This document shows positions 9,950 to 23,400 of a stretch of DNA of 64,000 nt, piece by piece. The position numbers were made by a program, and so were the translations under genes. Below the pieces are notes generated by a model. It made no database searches. It was not told the DNA's origin and saw only the letters and a list, made by a program, of their open reading frames with translations. Origin of the DNA: Atopsyche davidsoni. Its lineage: Eukaryota > Arthropoda > Insecta > Trichoptera > Hydrobiosidae. Within the stretch, counting starts at the first letter, position 1; every line of letters begins with the position of its first letter. The stretch spans positions 2,815,501 to 2,879,500 of the forward strand of contig JAILWY010000010.1 of assembly GCA_022113835.1 (NCBI GenBank), read 5' to 3'.

Positions 9950-12700
9950 TTCTACAAGCTAAATTTATAAACCATTAAAAAGTTGTCGCATATCATGTAT
10001 AAAGTCATTATTTAAATTGCATTTTTACGTCTAGGTTCACTTGAAGTTCACCTACTACGGCTGATGATCTAGAAAATTTAATATTTTAATATTTTATTTG
10101 ATAATTTTGGATAATTATCTGGTCATTTTCCTAGCAAAAATCAAACGAATTTGTCAAGGACTTGACATGTTTGCGCAAAAACAGTAAACAGGAATAAATT
10201 AACAAGCTGAGTTTTTGTTTAAAATTATATAGGTATTAGTGCTTGATGCAGAGTTTTGCTGTCTAAAAGACTAACAACGGGTTTGATGAAAAGATTATGA
10301 CACTGAAAATATAGAACAAAATACAACTAAAGCATTAGGGTAGGTTTATAAGATGAAAGGTCAAAGAATATTACAAAGAACAGATAACATAATAGACAAA
10401 GACCACTTTCAAAATATTAACGAGATTAGTTTTAGGTGGTGACTCTACAACCCTCTGAGGCTTTCACGGCTTTCCCCCATATCGATCCCCAATAAAATAT
10501 AATAGGACTGTTCTGCTCGGTATAACCTTCAGACCGGTGTGGCTAATCGGTTTCAAGCTCATATCTTACGAATATTCCGAGCATCAATCAGAATATAGGT
10601 GCATGCACAATATATAGCAATATTACTTATACAAAAAATATAAGTACATTTATTTAATATCTTGATGTGCCTAAATTAATATTAGGCTATATATATTATA
10701 TATAATTTGATTAACCGTATAAACAAAGTATAATCTTTGACAAGTACTTAATCAATACAAAAATTATCAAACTATACTTTTTTACTTTGAGTAAAGGTTG
10801 TGTTCCGTTTTAGAAAATAATAAATGCAGAGTAATAATTAAAAACGGTATACGAAAATATTCTCTCTCACTAGGTTCCACATTATATATTTCATAACATA
10901 TACGAGTATTTTTTCCTAGTATTAATTTATACTTCATCGATTTATAAGATAACCAAGGTTGTTTGTTTTATACGAATCAAATCAAATCATTTGAAGCAAT
11001 AATATAATTTTATCATAAGCTAAGAAGTTTTATTATTTTGAATATCACAGAATAATTTTCTAAGCGAGGTTTTGAATTTAAGGGTCACATTTTCAAATTA
11101 CTTAATGTCGTTGAATCTGAAAACGTCTAATAAAGTATACTTTGTCTATTTAATTTAAACATAATATAAAATGGACTGTGATAGGGTAAAGGTTTATGAA
11201 GATTTGTTCATAATTAGTTATACGACAGCAAAAGTACTTCTCTATTATTGAATTAAGATTGAAAATCTTTTTTTTATAATCCAAAACAAAACTGAAAGTT
11301 TTAAAACATTCAAAGTAAACGTTTTTTTTTTCCTACCACAAATATTCTAGTCTGAAATAAATATAACTAACTGTTTGGAAATGTACGTGGTATAAAAGTT
11401 GTATTTAATTTTTAACTATAAATAATAAATTGTCTGTCTAGTCCGTGCTACCGATACTTAATTTCTAGCGTTTAAATATTTTATACATAAATCAAATAAT
11501 AACGGAGAAACCTCCCTCATTTTATTTAAAACGATGTAATAACCAGTAAGTCGACCATTCAGGTAAAAACTACTCTGTAAATATTTTTTAAACTCGATTG
11601 AAACTCTTTACTCATGGTTATTAATTAACTTAAGTTATCTATTTAACTTTAAAAATTACTTGTTAAATTTCACGCGCAGCATACAAAAAAAAACCTCCTT
11701 TAAACCTGTAAAGATCGATCAATTCCTCTTTGAAAATATCTAGTGAGAAAATGATAGAACTGTGGAGAAGCTTAATGAGCTTTTTGCCTTGGGGTGTTCG
11801 AGTGGTCGAGGTTTTTGTCGTGTGTCTGTTCAAGCACTTAGCAAAGTATCACTTATTTGGATAGGCTTTGTGCTGTGATGGAAGACATATACTCCCATAT
11901 TATAAATTTCTTTAATCAGAATAAATAAATATTCAATGGAAAACTTTTTATTTCGCTTTAAAGGGTTGCATTACATTAAACCATGAAAATGATTTTATTA
12001 ATAATAAACGTTATCTTACAATCTGATTTTCTTGAATTCAAATATTGTTTGAGACATCATACTAGTAGTTATCAGTATAAGATCTCAACAGAAAGAAGAT
12101 CTGAAGGATGGTACACTTATATAAATATCTACTTAAGAAATATCATATTCAAAATATTTACACGAGGATGCGATTCTCCTTTAAAACGACCGAACCATTT
12201 AACAGATTTTGAAATAAATAAAAATAAAAGTAATATTAATAAAAACAACATCGATAATTTTCTAGTGAAATATTCTAGGCATAACTTTATTATAATGAAA
12301 TATCACACATATTATCATTTGTATTATTATTAAAAAAGTTTATTAGCAAAAAAAAAAACTTTTACGACATTTATGTATATTTGATAAAACTACTTTGCAT
12401 ATCGTTTTTAAAATTATTTAAATAAAGAAACGAATTTTAAGCGGTCAAAATTCGTTGATTAATATTTGATGATTTGCTATTCGCTAGTCATTTGCATTTT
12501 TTAAAATAAATATACTTCTGATAGCCGTTTTCCGACTGTGAATTAAAAATATTTTCGATATTTTTTTATAACACATCTATGTGTTTTTTGTAAACAAAAC
12601 TTTTACATCCATGTTATCAGATTTTAGTAGAAATATGAAATATCATTTTACGTACTGAACAAACAAAATAAATAATATATTTATAGAAAATATCATATGT
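9950..12700. other. AT-rich non-coding stretch
   Basis: No gene or repeat partner is seen. The 116-codon open frame at 11983-12333 is dominated by Ile, Asn, Lys and Tyr and is what AT-rich sequence gives by chance. Confidence 0.5.
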
Positions 12701-12711
12701 TTCTTTAGATA

Positions 12712-12755
12712 CGTCTTCTCAAAGAAGGTTGGTGACCACCTCACTGAACATTTCT
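12712..12755 (-). repeat. dispersed repeat family 3, partial
   Basis: The minus strand reads GTTCAGTGAGGTGGTCACCA then ACCTTCTTTGAGAAG. This aligns with the second half of the copies at 52930-52965 and 62180-62215. Only about 45 bases are left. Confidence 0.5.
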
Positions 12756-12759
12756 GTAT

Positions 12760-15700
12760 CCCAGACCAGTCTTATTAATTCAGCTATGCTCCTAACTCCC
12801 AGCCACTGCCGCAAATTCTATATCCACGTTAGTTTTTTTCTTCCAACGCTTCTGTATATTTTAGATTTTTCACTGGAAAATACGTTGAAAATTTCATTGA
12901 AATATGTCCAAAATAGGACATCATATTCTTAGTTCTCTTTTTGTCTCTACGAAAAAACTAAGTGAAAATGCGATACTATTGAAGTCCAGGTTTTTAGGAG
13001 AATATTCAAAACACCATGGGTTGACTACGTCACAAAGAAGAGTCTTGAACACTATGTGCAAAGAAATATTATATATTTCATAGAAATATGCACGTAAATG
13101 TCGTTGTGGGGACATAAATATCTAAAGGAATAAAACGAAAGCAGGAACAGTGGCTCCAAAAGATATCCACACCCGTTAGTATAATTTATATTCTGACATG
13201 CAGTTTATATTTAAATGGTGCACTAAATGGCTTCAATGCAGCCAACATATTCCGCAGAGTTAGGTTATTTTTGTCTTTTATTGTGTATAAAACACTGGAG
13301 TTTTGAAGCAGCGCTATTCTTCCACTGGAGCTTGCAGTAGCTGGAATCCTTTGAAAAGGTGTATTTTTCATCAGCAGTATACCTGGTTGGCAGAATGCTT
13401 TAAAAACACCCGAAAAATCAAAATAAAAAACCTAAGTTGTTCAAAAAATATACATGAATAGAATAAACAATGAATAAGGCATTACCTTTCTTCATCTTAG
13501 TTTTCAACAAGTTTCGCTTTCGTCGATCAGTTAACACCCGCTGAATTTGCTGATTGCCACGTCGATGGTGGTAAATTAATCATTTGGATAAAAACGCCTG
13601 AAGCTTTATTCGGTTATTCTCGAATCATCTAATAGGTTGATAACCTCTCTTAGATTTTAGTGATTGATTTATGAGGCTGAAAGAAAACGAAGATAAAGTA
13701 CTTTGATCTGGTTTGCGCGAAGTATGGGAGTGCCTGAGTGATGTAACGAGAGATTAAATTCTTAATCATCGCTTTTTATTAAGCAATTACCTTTCTTCGC
13801 ACTAACGTACACAATTAAATCTTTCAAAAAAGTTTTCCTTAAGATGCGGAAATAAAATATATTTTAGTATAAACTTGTTTGTATTAACGCAATGTTTGTT
13901 TATGTGGTTTTGCTTAAAATTTTTACTATGAATTTAAAAAAATTACTTATTTGCAGTAATAAATATAATTCTTATTTTGATCTCTGATATTAACAAAAAA
14001 TAATAAGTTATGAGAAGTATTTGAATGAATAAAATTAATGAATGAATTAGTATTATATAGACGATGACTTCAAAATAACTAAAAACTATAAATTTGATAT
14101 AATCAATAAAATGAAAGGTTTTACTAAAAAAAAAACTTAAATAATTTTCACTCCACACATTAACTTTAGTTTACCAATAATAATGGCTTAATTCGGTTCA
14201 TTTTATAAAAAAAATAAACGAAGATATACTTTAATTAAATTTAATCATCAACCGTCCTTCATTCCTTTTTACGTATTTATACCAGGATTGGACAATAGAC
14301 ATTAAATCGGCATTCTTCCGTGGAATAAAAAACCAAAGACAGAAATAGACTTTAATAAAAATACCACTGTGAAGATTAACTGAAAAAGGTTGGCAAAACC
14401 GGTCACCAAAAAATCACAAAAGATTTTTTTCAAATAGTCTCTGTCAAAAATGTTGAATACTGAAATTTAACTTTAAACACAGCAGTCAACAATCGTTTGC
14501 GCGACGGTTTTAAACAATAAGCAGTATTAAAAATGAATTAATATAAAATAAAATGTACGATTTCATTCGTTTTAGGTAAAAGCAAAATTAACGCCGTTTA
14601 AAAAGCTAAGCTTACCCAAATGATTGCTACATTAGAGCAGCTTAAATGACAAACTTTCTATTCAAAACAAACTTCTGAAACTTTTCCATGGAAGCCGTTG
14701 GTAACACGACAGTTATTCTCTTTTATTGTCTTAATTACGATAAAGAGGCTTCGCTCAATTTTTAATGACCTTAGGGGTGATATTTACCTGGCTCGCTGCA
14801 TCCATTTAGCAGTGTCCTGTCATAGACACTCGCACAGAGTTATTGCAGGCAACCCCACCCTTCATTGCAGTGTAATTGTCCTTATCAATTGCTGACATTT
14901 ACAAATGTACTACTATCCAATATAGATTGCAATCGAAATTGCAACATTAATAGTAGTAGATAATTTATATCGCACATTCAACTTTCATTTGCCAATTTAT
15001 TTATAAAAGTTTATTTTATACACACTCACACAAATATATATCTGTAACTTAAGATCATATAATTGAAAAATAAATGTATGCGGTTTTGAACGTCTTCTAC
15101 CAATGTTTTCCATCGAATCAATGCCTTGATCCAATATTAACTCCTTTATTCTGTAGCTTAGAATGATAAATAATTTGTTCTTTCAGTAATTCGGGATACA
15201 ATTGACACGTACCGTAAGCACCACATCTCAAGATCATGAATATTAACGAATTTACTGACATCACGAAACCGTGATTTCACTCCGTTATTATTGATGATTC
15301 CTCTTAATAGTAATTTTTTAATTGAAGAAATAAAATATTTTTGAGAAAGTAATACTGATGACGAGACCGGTCGATAAATTTTCCTTGTTTTTGGCTAACG
15401 ATAGTAATAAGTAATATTTGATACAAAACCGCCGAGTGCTATTTTTATTTCTCTGAAATTGCGTCAAAGGGTTGCTTCTAAATACACATTTCCACAATGC
15501 TCCGGTCGGGTAGTTACCTATACCCATTACCCATGGTACGTGTTTCTATGGGTTTGCTGGTCTCTCACTCCTCATTGAACACTTGCTGAATAGGTGTGCC
15601 GGGGAGAGGGTGTGAGGATCAATGAAACCACACAAGAGTGACCGACATTGATGGCATTGGCAGGTTAGGTGACGCTGTAAAATATATACGCTGAAATAAA

Positions 15701-17140
15701 AATTGCTAGCTCATAAAGTTTCCCCAACTTTCAGTAATAGAAATATACCCTTGCTCGGGGACCCTCGGTTAATAATGCTTAGTAGAAATTGAAATTTACC
15801 CAAAATAAACAGTTCGTGGTATTGAACCCAAAATAAGAAAAGATTATTTCGATGATTAAAATAAAAAAAAAAAAACATTTTGAATAAAATATTATATAAT
15901 ACATAGCACATAGTTTAAAACACAAAGAAAAGCTTAAAATAACCAATGTTATAGATTTATATTTATAATTTTATAAAATTATATTTTTGTTTAATTTGGT
16001 TAAACATTGATTTTTATATATAAAAAATATGTTTATCATGCTGTTTGTTGTATTTATATTCTTACTAAAAAATAAAATAATTTTTATATTATTATATAGA
16101 AATGAAACTATTTACGAATGTCAAGAATAAGCTTAAATACAGTTGAGTATTATTTTAAAAACTGAATCAACTTATTGTACCCAAAATTCTATAGAATTTT
16201 TAATAATATTTTAAATGAAATTTAAAGAAAAACATAATTATTTTCGTTACGTGATATCCGATTAATCGTTGTTTTTTTATAATTTACACAGTGCGTACCA
16301 AAGCAGACTATCGTGTTCAAAATGATGAAATGTTTGTGATTGTACCAAGCAAGTTTTGTTATTTTATACGATAAGTTAATTTCTCTAGTTGGGGTGATAT
16401 CAAGTGACTGCAACCCTGTAATCGGAAACTGCTAATCGGCAGTAATTATAGCTGTAACAGCAATCAAATGCTGTATACCTGTATACTTAGATAGGCTTTT
16501 AGCTGATTTGACCATGAGCTGCACCAACAGACTGTATTGGTCAGTAATATGATAATGAATCAGATTATTCTAGCAGGTGTCACACCGGCTCGATTACTGT
16601 ATTAGTAGCCGACTATCTAAACAACCAGGAATATATTATGCATTGAATCAATAAGGCTTCGGTCATTGACAATCAATTGCAAATGAAAGGTAATCGATTC
16701 CAATTATATATTTTATTAAATTTGGTTTTGAATAATCAGCACTTTTATTAAAAGCTGAAAGCAGATCAATTATTGAAAAAAAACCACACACAAACAATAT
16801 AAATAGGAGTTATTTGTTTTTAAAATTTCAAATTTCTACATTGTGGTCACGGTTGTGGGAAAGGATTTTTTTTATATTTGATTTTTTTATTTTAATTTTT
16901 GATTAACTGAAAATATAAACACCCATCTCTTAGGATCATAAATATTGAATAAATACTCTCGAAATCTATATAGAAATAATTCGATCCGAGTTGATTCACT
17001 TGAAAAATATTTCATTTGCTTTAGGTTTATAAATAGCATTAAATAAATTAGATAAAAGCTTGTAAACATTCTAAATGTTACTTTACGAAACAAAACCAAT
17101 TCTTTATCTTGACTAAATAATTTTTGCCAATTAAAAATGT
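12760..17140. other. AT-rich non-coding stretch with a weak GC island
   Basis: Apart from the family 1 fragment at 14378-14475, nothing coding is recognised. The segment 15480-15670 is richer in GC, contains short T/C-rich and G-rich runs, and has no long open frame. Confidence 0.45.
14378..14475 (+). repeat. dispersed repeat family 1, box and core adjacent
   Basis: AAAGGTTGGCAAAACCGGTC then ACCAAAAA is followed within 30 bases by CTCTGTCAAAAATGTTGAAT. Both halves of the family are close together here. At 50.0-50.2 kb they lie in the reverse relative orientation, which suggests that the element ends are inverted copies of one another. Confidence 0.6.
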
Positions 17141-17149
17141 TAATTTAAC

Positions 17150-17420
17150 TCATTTGAAGGAGGAGTTGTAAAGGAAAGCGAGACGTTTCCAATTAGTCGC
17201 TGTCCCGAAGCAATAATCCATTTTGTAAATCTGTACAAAGTGCAAGCTTCCGGGGTTTCCTTCGTAGAGAGGGTCGGTTGCCCAAAATCGGTTGTTGCTT
17301 ATTTGTCCCTCTGGCCGGAAATACAACAAAAAAGAGAAGCAAGGACCACACAAAGTCCCGTCAAGAATCCCACAGAGACTGAATAGCCTTTAAATCTTCT
17401 TATTCCCCGCCTCTAGATAA
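17150..17420. other. GC-rich island
   Basis: CpG-containing segment including CCAATTAGTCGCTGTCCCG and AAAATCGGTTGTTGC. There are only short open frames and no repeat partner in the window. Confidence 0.3.
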
Positions 17421-18026
17421 AGGAGAGCAAAAAAGACCAGATTGAAAATATATACAAGTTAATGCGATTTGTCGTTCGTCCCGGCCCGTGTATACAAATA
17501 TGCATCTTTTATATTATCGAAATGGTTTCCTTAGAAAAGCTTACAATCTGATTCTACACCGAGGTGTATTTTTAGCAGGAGAGCATACGTGACATTCTTC
17601 CAGTTTGTTATATCAGTGCTGCTCCTGACTTGGGTAAACATCATGATTTTTCCCATTTCAATAGAATATCGACCGGCATAATCTTAAATGCTTCGTTGCC
17701 TTATCATTTTGCTGGTGTTGAATAAATAGTAAAAATAAATTACATCCCTGTTATTTAGAAACGTTCGCAACTGACGATATTCAAAATATTTATTATGTCG
17801 TTTTTATGAGTAATGATGTAATTGGAAATGAAAGCATGACAAAAAACATACATTACTTATATAACTAAGTTTTTATAGACTGTCAAGATAATTTAATAGA
17901 TTTTATCCAATTATTTTAAACTAGCATTTAAAGTAAACGTATCAACGTATAAACGTAATGCCTGTTAAATTTGTAAGTAGCTCGATAGAGGTAATTATAA
18001 TTCGACACCTATTTTATTTGTATCGC

Positions 18027-18052
18027 TGTACGTTGCATAAAAGCAACGTACA
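18027..18052. other. short perfect hairpin
   Basis: TGTACGTTGC and GCAACGTACA pair perfectly across a 6-nt loop. No T-run follows, so there is nothing to suggest a polymerase III terminator. Confidence 0.55.
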
Positions 18053-18059
18053 CTTGGGA

Positions 18060-18235
18060 AAACAATGCAGACCGTTTGCAGTAACCGCAAAATCAGATTA
18101 GCAGGTCGTGTTTTTCTCTTTGCGCATTTAGCAAAGCAAGTGCGGTGCCTTCGGGGTGGAGGAGCGAGTCCAACCTAACCTAACCTAACCCAACCCCCTG
18201 AGTCACCTCCCCCGGGTGATTCAGCTTTCTTTAAA
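18060..18235. other. GC-rich island with interstitial CCTAA tract
   Basis: The island carries GGTGCCTTCGGGGTGGAGG, followed by CCTAACCTAACCTAACCC at 18174-18191. CCTAA is the complement of the TTAGG telomere unit of most insects. About three units is too short to be a functional telomere. Short runs of this kind are also common dispersed motifs in insect genomes. Confidence 0.5.
18174..18191. repeat. interstitial (CCTAA)n, about 3.5 units
   Basis: Three perfect CCTAA units followed by CCC. This is weak support for an insect source of the DNA. Confidence 0.75.
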
Positions 18236-18633
18236 ATGATTGAAATGTTTACCCTACTCCAGATTCTACTTCCACGAGAAATCAAGCGATTTCCTAGCAG
18301 ATATTCAACAATGCACGCAGTTCTATTCCGGTATTTTTTTTTTTTATTATTTTAGCGTTTTGATCTGCATTTGTAGAAAAATAATATTGTATCATATTTT
18401 AGAAAAAAAAAACGTCATTAAAATGTTAACTCTTTGCACTCTTTGATTTTTTTTATACCAATTCCGAGGTAATTATGAGATTTTTGTTAATAAATTAGAT
18501 GTTACTACACAATAGCTTATAATCATAAAACAAATTAATAACATCTTTTTATGATATTGCTATGGTTGTTTAGTTGTAAGGTAATAAAATCAAAAGAGAT
18601 AAGAGTCTATCAATAATTTATTTTGCATACAAT

Positions 18634-19048
18634 TTAGAGTTTAAAATTTATTTTGGTGTGGTGTTTAAAACATTCTCCTGGATGGAGGCCCGGCTTATGG
18701 AATGTGGTTTCTCTTCTTCCTGCAGGTAAATTCCTATTGGAATTTTTAAACTATCAGTTTAAAGCTTAAACTATTAGTTTTTTCTGAGAATTAGAAAATA
18801 TAAAATGACTTTTCCCATCACTGAACAGTGTCACCTGAGGATAATCGGCCTGATTTTGATATCGGAACACGAGAGTCTCCTATGAGCTTCAGTAATAACT
18901 TTTCTCTAAATGGTTTATGGCTTATTGCATTTGCATTTACTATGGAGGTTTCTAGACCCCAGAAAAACACTTTTCTCCGCCATTTTAATGTTTTTCGTAT
19001 AAAACAATAGGATGTTGTGTATTGGTCTGCGACATCCACCTCACTCAT
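18634..19048 (-). pseudogene. piggyBac-type transposase remnant (C-terminal part)
   Basis: The minus-strand frame from 19048 begins MSEVDVADQYTTSYC, matching the M-G/S-x-V-D-x-A-D-Q motif after the last catalytic aspartate region of piggyBac transposases. It continues with KTLKWRRKVFFWGLETSIVN and FREKLLLKLIGDSR, both typical of the family, and stops at 18818. Further on, in another frame, is the C-terminal cysteine-rich tail KPGLHPGECFKHHTK, which ends at a stop at 18634-18636. A frameshift and an unrelated or heavily decayed stretch (18735-18815) separate the two. The catalytic core, the N-terminus and the TTAA-flanked ends are missing. Confidence 0.85.
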
Positions 19049-19689
19049 AAGTATATTATCTTATTAACTAACTGTTCATAGATAACAAACATACTCGGTA
19101 CTTGTTATTGTTTGAGTGGTCTTGCTACCTGACTCTTTATGGCGGCAACCGCCCGCATCCGTCGAGTAACAAATCGTAAAAAGTGCTACATTCTCTGAAT
19201 AACTTACCAAAATATCACGTTATTACTAATTTATATCTTTCACAATACATACAAAAAAGATTTGATAAAATAATAGTAATAACAATAATAATAAATATAC
19301 TTTTGCCAAACACTGTAGAATGTCGACCCCAGCTCGACATAGGAGTTCAAAGGGTTAATAGATATATTTATTTACACTAAAAATTTTGGCCAATTAAAGC
19401 GAGATATTTCATCATGTGTTCATGTATACCAATTGTTTGAAATATATCATGAAATAGATTCTGAAAAGCATCGATACTCTTTTTTAATCAAGAATATTTT
19501 AAACATCGCTTTAATCTGTTAATATTCACTACAATTGCATTTAAAAATGTATCAAACTGAAGCTCTATGCAGTATATCAACGGCGACGAATCCACAAACA
19601 CCGCAAACTTCAAAACGCTGGCACGTTTATTAAATTATATCTCCATTGCCATACACACCATTCTTGCGGATTAGCTACTCAATATGCAT

Positions 19690-19905
19690 ATTTAAATCAA
19701 CTTTCTTCCCAGACCGGCGGGTAAACGGGTTAGCTTAACCCTTGCGGGGCGGCTCGGCGCCACCCCGGCGTTACGTCACGCTGAGTGTGTAACGTAGAAT
19801 GTAAATGAGTAGCTAAGAGATGTCTCAGGCGCCCGCTGTAATCGCGCCCATGCTAAGTCCACGAGCGCTCACCTTCCTCTATTGCAGAGTTCATCGACAA
19901 AAGCA
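19690..19905. other. GC-rich, CpG-rich island
   Basis: Contains GGCGGGTAAACGGGTTAGC, GGGGCGGCTCGGCGCC and TTACGTCACGC (a CRE-like TGACG/ACGTCA core). There is no sustained open frame. A promoter-like CpG island or a regulatory element is possible. No TATA box or gene lies beside it. Confidence 0.35.
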
Positions 19906-19907
19906 CG

Positions 19908-20316
19908 CAGGCTGAAATTCATCGCGTGTAACTACAGTGTTCATTTTTAAGTTGGTTTGATACAATACCAGAAAAGCTGCTTATTATATTCACGAGTTGG
20001 CCTGGAAAAGCACATCACCTAAAATCCATCACGTTTGACACCAACAGGTACACTCACACCCACAAACAGACATATATATATATATACAGATGAGGTGTTT
20101 TAAAAGTACTAGCCACCTTCCCTTACGACTGAGTAAAGCACTTCGGCCGAAATTCATCGCGTGTAACTACAGTGTCCATTTTTGAGTTGTTTTCACGAAC
20201 AGGTTTGATACAATCCCAGAAAAGCTGCTTATTATATTCACGAGTTGGCCTGGAAAAGCACATCACCTAAAATTCATTACGTTTGACACCAACGGGTACA
20301 CTCACACCCACAAACA

Positions 20317-20362
<46 letters not shown>

Positions 20363-20450
20363 TGAGGTGTTTTAAAAGTACTAGCCACCTTCCCTTACGA
20401 CTGAGTACTCTGAGAAAAGCACTTCGGCCGAAATTCACCGGGTTTGACGC
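19908..20450. repeat. imperfect tandem duplication (about 240-280 bp unit) with TA microsatellites
   Basis: The first unit starts GAAATTCATCGCGTGTAACT at about 19914. A second copy starts at about 20149, and the first bases of a third are at about 20429. Shared landmarks are CACGAGTTGGCCTGGAAAAG, TGAGGTGTTTTAAAAGTACT and CACTTCGGCCGAAATTCA. Each unit holds a (TA)n run after CCACAAACAGACA. The second run, 20320-20358, is much longer, which accounts for most of the size difference. Confidence 0.88.
20320..20358. repeat. (TA)n microsatellite
   Basis: About 19 uninterrupted TA units, likely to be unstable in length. Confidence 0.9.
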
Positions 20451-20459
20451 TAAAACCTT

Positions 20460-23400
20460 TTTAAGGTTTATTTCAAGAACGCATTACGTCTGAGCTCAAA
20501 TGAGGCGATTTTTAAAAATTTAACTTACAGTATAAAGTAGAGTTATTAATATTTTTTCTAAAGGCTTTGGACGTGAGTTAGGGGCAGTGGATTACGTTTC
20601 GTAGCACCTTGCAAACCTCCACACCCCGTACGGGAGCAATACTTTTCCAAAGTGTATTGCGACGACGCTACAACCCCTGGGAAGAACAGAGGGGTGATTC
20701 TGAGTCTACTGCAAGTGTTTATTCCATTGAGATTGTGTTATGTTGCTTCTTGTGTTTTTTACACGTAACAAATGGCGTTCAGGAGATAATCATGTCTATT
20801 TATTTTGCACCCATTGTGTAAGCTTTAGAGAGGAGGTGAAACGCTATACCAAATTTTTATAAAAAAATACAGCTGAACGTAACCGTTTTTTATTTGTTGT
20901 ATTTTTGCATTACACGAATAATTCTTCAATGTCATAAAATCTTATATGAAACGCTGTGCTTATGAATCGTGTTATAACACACCCCAAAAAATTTAACTTT
21001 TTAATCCTTTCCAGAACGGAAATTGAAACGTCCGAAGACTGAGAACTTGAAGTAACGCAAAACCAAATTATCTAAAACCACGGCTGCCAAAAACTATGAA
21101 CATAGCTACAACTAAGAAAAATTTTATATATTATTTTCCTGTCAGATTTGATAATAGGCAAGCAAAAAAATCGTTTCCAGTAGGCGTGCGTTGAAATACA
21201 TCAAATTAATTTCCTATTGAAAGGAGTTAGTATGGTGGCCGTGTAGAGGGATCATGTGGGGTTGTTTCTATAATCACGGGTTAACCCCTCTCCGCACCCT
21301 TATAATATGGCAATTAAGCTTAAAGTCACCTATTCCAATATTTCACAAAGCAGATCAATATGATTATAACGTTCATAGACAGGTGTTCATAGGAGAATGT
21401 TGTAGTATTACAATATATTGGATTTTCTTTTTATTTGCATTTATGTAGCTGATAATTATATTTTTATATTCAGTTTGAAAAAAATACCATCAGTATTTCG
21501 AAGAAATACTACTAAACTGTTATAAATAGCTTATCGTTTTTCTTTTAGTTTTAGAATAAAAATCTTTTCCGATCTTCAAGATATTTAATTCATTCAATCT
21601 GTGTATTTTTTGGTCTTTTATTCACCTGTATTCTATAAAATATAGAATTTTTAATATATATGAAAAGAATTACATATTTTTTCACACATCTGCTATATTT
21701 AATATTTTGTTTAAAACAACACATCTTTCGTTTTAGTGTTTAACATATCTTTGGTAATTGATAGATAATAATTAAGTACCGTTTTTTTTCGTATCTTCTT
21801 TGAAATGTTCATCACCAAGTGGAATTACATAACCTCTAAGATTTTTTTTTTGTTCTCAGACAAACTTTATTCTAGTACAAATTTTTGTATGAATATATTG
21901 ATTGTTAAGAATTGTAAATGATTCTGCGAAAACTTCATAATTTTCACGCATTTGTGAAAAAAAATCACTGACTATTTCAAAGATCTCGCAGGTACTACAC
22001 AAGGTGAGGTTAGGTGTTACAGACAAGTCATACATTCTAATCCCGGAAGTAAGAGTGTTTTGCACGGCAGAATAAGTAATGGCAGATAGCAGAAAACACC
22101 CAGCCAGAGCTGTGGAGCTTCCCCATTGAAACTCACACCCCTTGTCAGTCTCTACCTTTGACTCGCTAACATAAAGATGTTATGCGGTAATTATTAATGC
22201 ATTCTCAGAGGCGTCACCGCAACTTCTATGGAAATTGCCGCGTTATTCTATTTGAGCAAGTCTGCATGGATTCCGCGGGTTGAGTGGAGTCATATTCTAC
22301 TGGAGCAATTTATGATATTGCTCGTAGCGTGTGTTGGAGGAGTTTTATGTGTAAAGTTGGGACTCGGGTGGCTATGGAAATGGTCGAGTGGATTTTGTTT
22401 ACTATTGAAATGGCATTGTTTTCATATTGATACAGTAAAACATCGAATCGCGGTTATTATTGTCCGGTACTTTGTAGCTGCACCGGTCCGCTAAGACGTG
22501 CTGATACAATATCGCGTATTAAACCAATGCGGATACTGAGAATCGTGTTTATTGAAAAGTAATGAAATCTACGTAGCAGTTGGCTAATTATTTTCATACT
22601 AGAAATGTTGCCCGTCACAGAATGACGTTTTCGGAGGCATTTTTGAGTTATTAATGATGTGATTAATATTTTATAACGCAATTTCGATAAAAAACATAAA
22701 CTGAAAATTTTTAAGAAGCATCAAAATTTGTTTTTTTGTAAAAGTTCAAAATTTGAAATTTTCGCGTTAAACAATAAAATCCTATAATACGTATAATTGA
22801 AACTCGCTAAAGCATATTTTATAGTTTTTTTAAATTAGTTTATGAATAAAAATATTATCCTATTGTCTTAACGTCTAGGCAAAAAATCAGCGTTGTATCT
22901 TTTAAGATATTCTATAGAAAACCAAAAAAATGAAACATACACACACAATGGATATTATTATTTTCATATATATATATTGTTTGATGTCTCCAAAATAAGA
23001 AACTGCTACATTCTAGGTTACAAATATTAGATTTCGCGCTTTCCATATTGTTTTGTTGGTATTTAAATCAAAAGCATTACTTAACAACAAAAAGCTTAAA
23101 AAAAGCACTTGTCGTCATTTAAGATTTATTTACATTTAAAATATTTTAATGAACTTATTAAGTATATGTCAAATTTTAACGAAAACGATTAAAAAGCTGA
23201 AAATTTATACATAGTCAACATTATAATGTGTCATTTTGAATATTATATTTGTTTTTGTTCAGTACCGCTTATAATTTGAACTGATGTTTATTTTTCACAC
23301 TTGGTAAAAGTACGAAATACTTTGATTGAATAAATTTTGATGAAATTGCACAAAAAAAACATGTATATTTATAGTATGTTTTTTAATTATATTAGCTCTA

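Noticed and set aside
11983..12333. Open frame of 116 codons, plus strand
   Set aside because: Composition is dominated by Asn, Ile, Lys and Tyr, as translated AT-rich noise usually is.
22228..22494. Hydrophobic open frame of 88 codons
   Set aside because: Tryptophan/leucine-rich with a membrane-like look, but no family resemblance and no supporting context.
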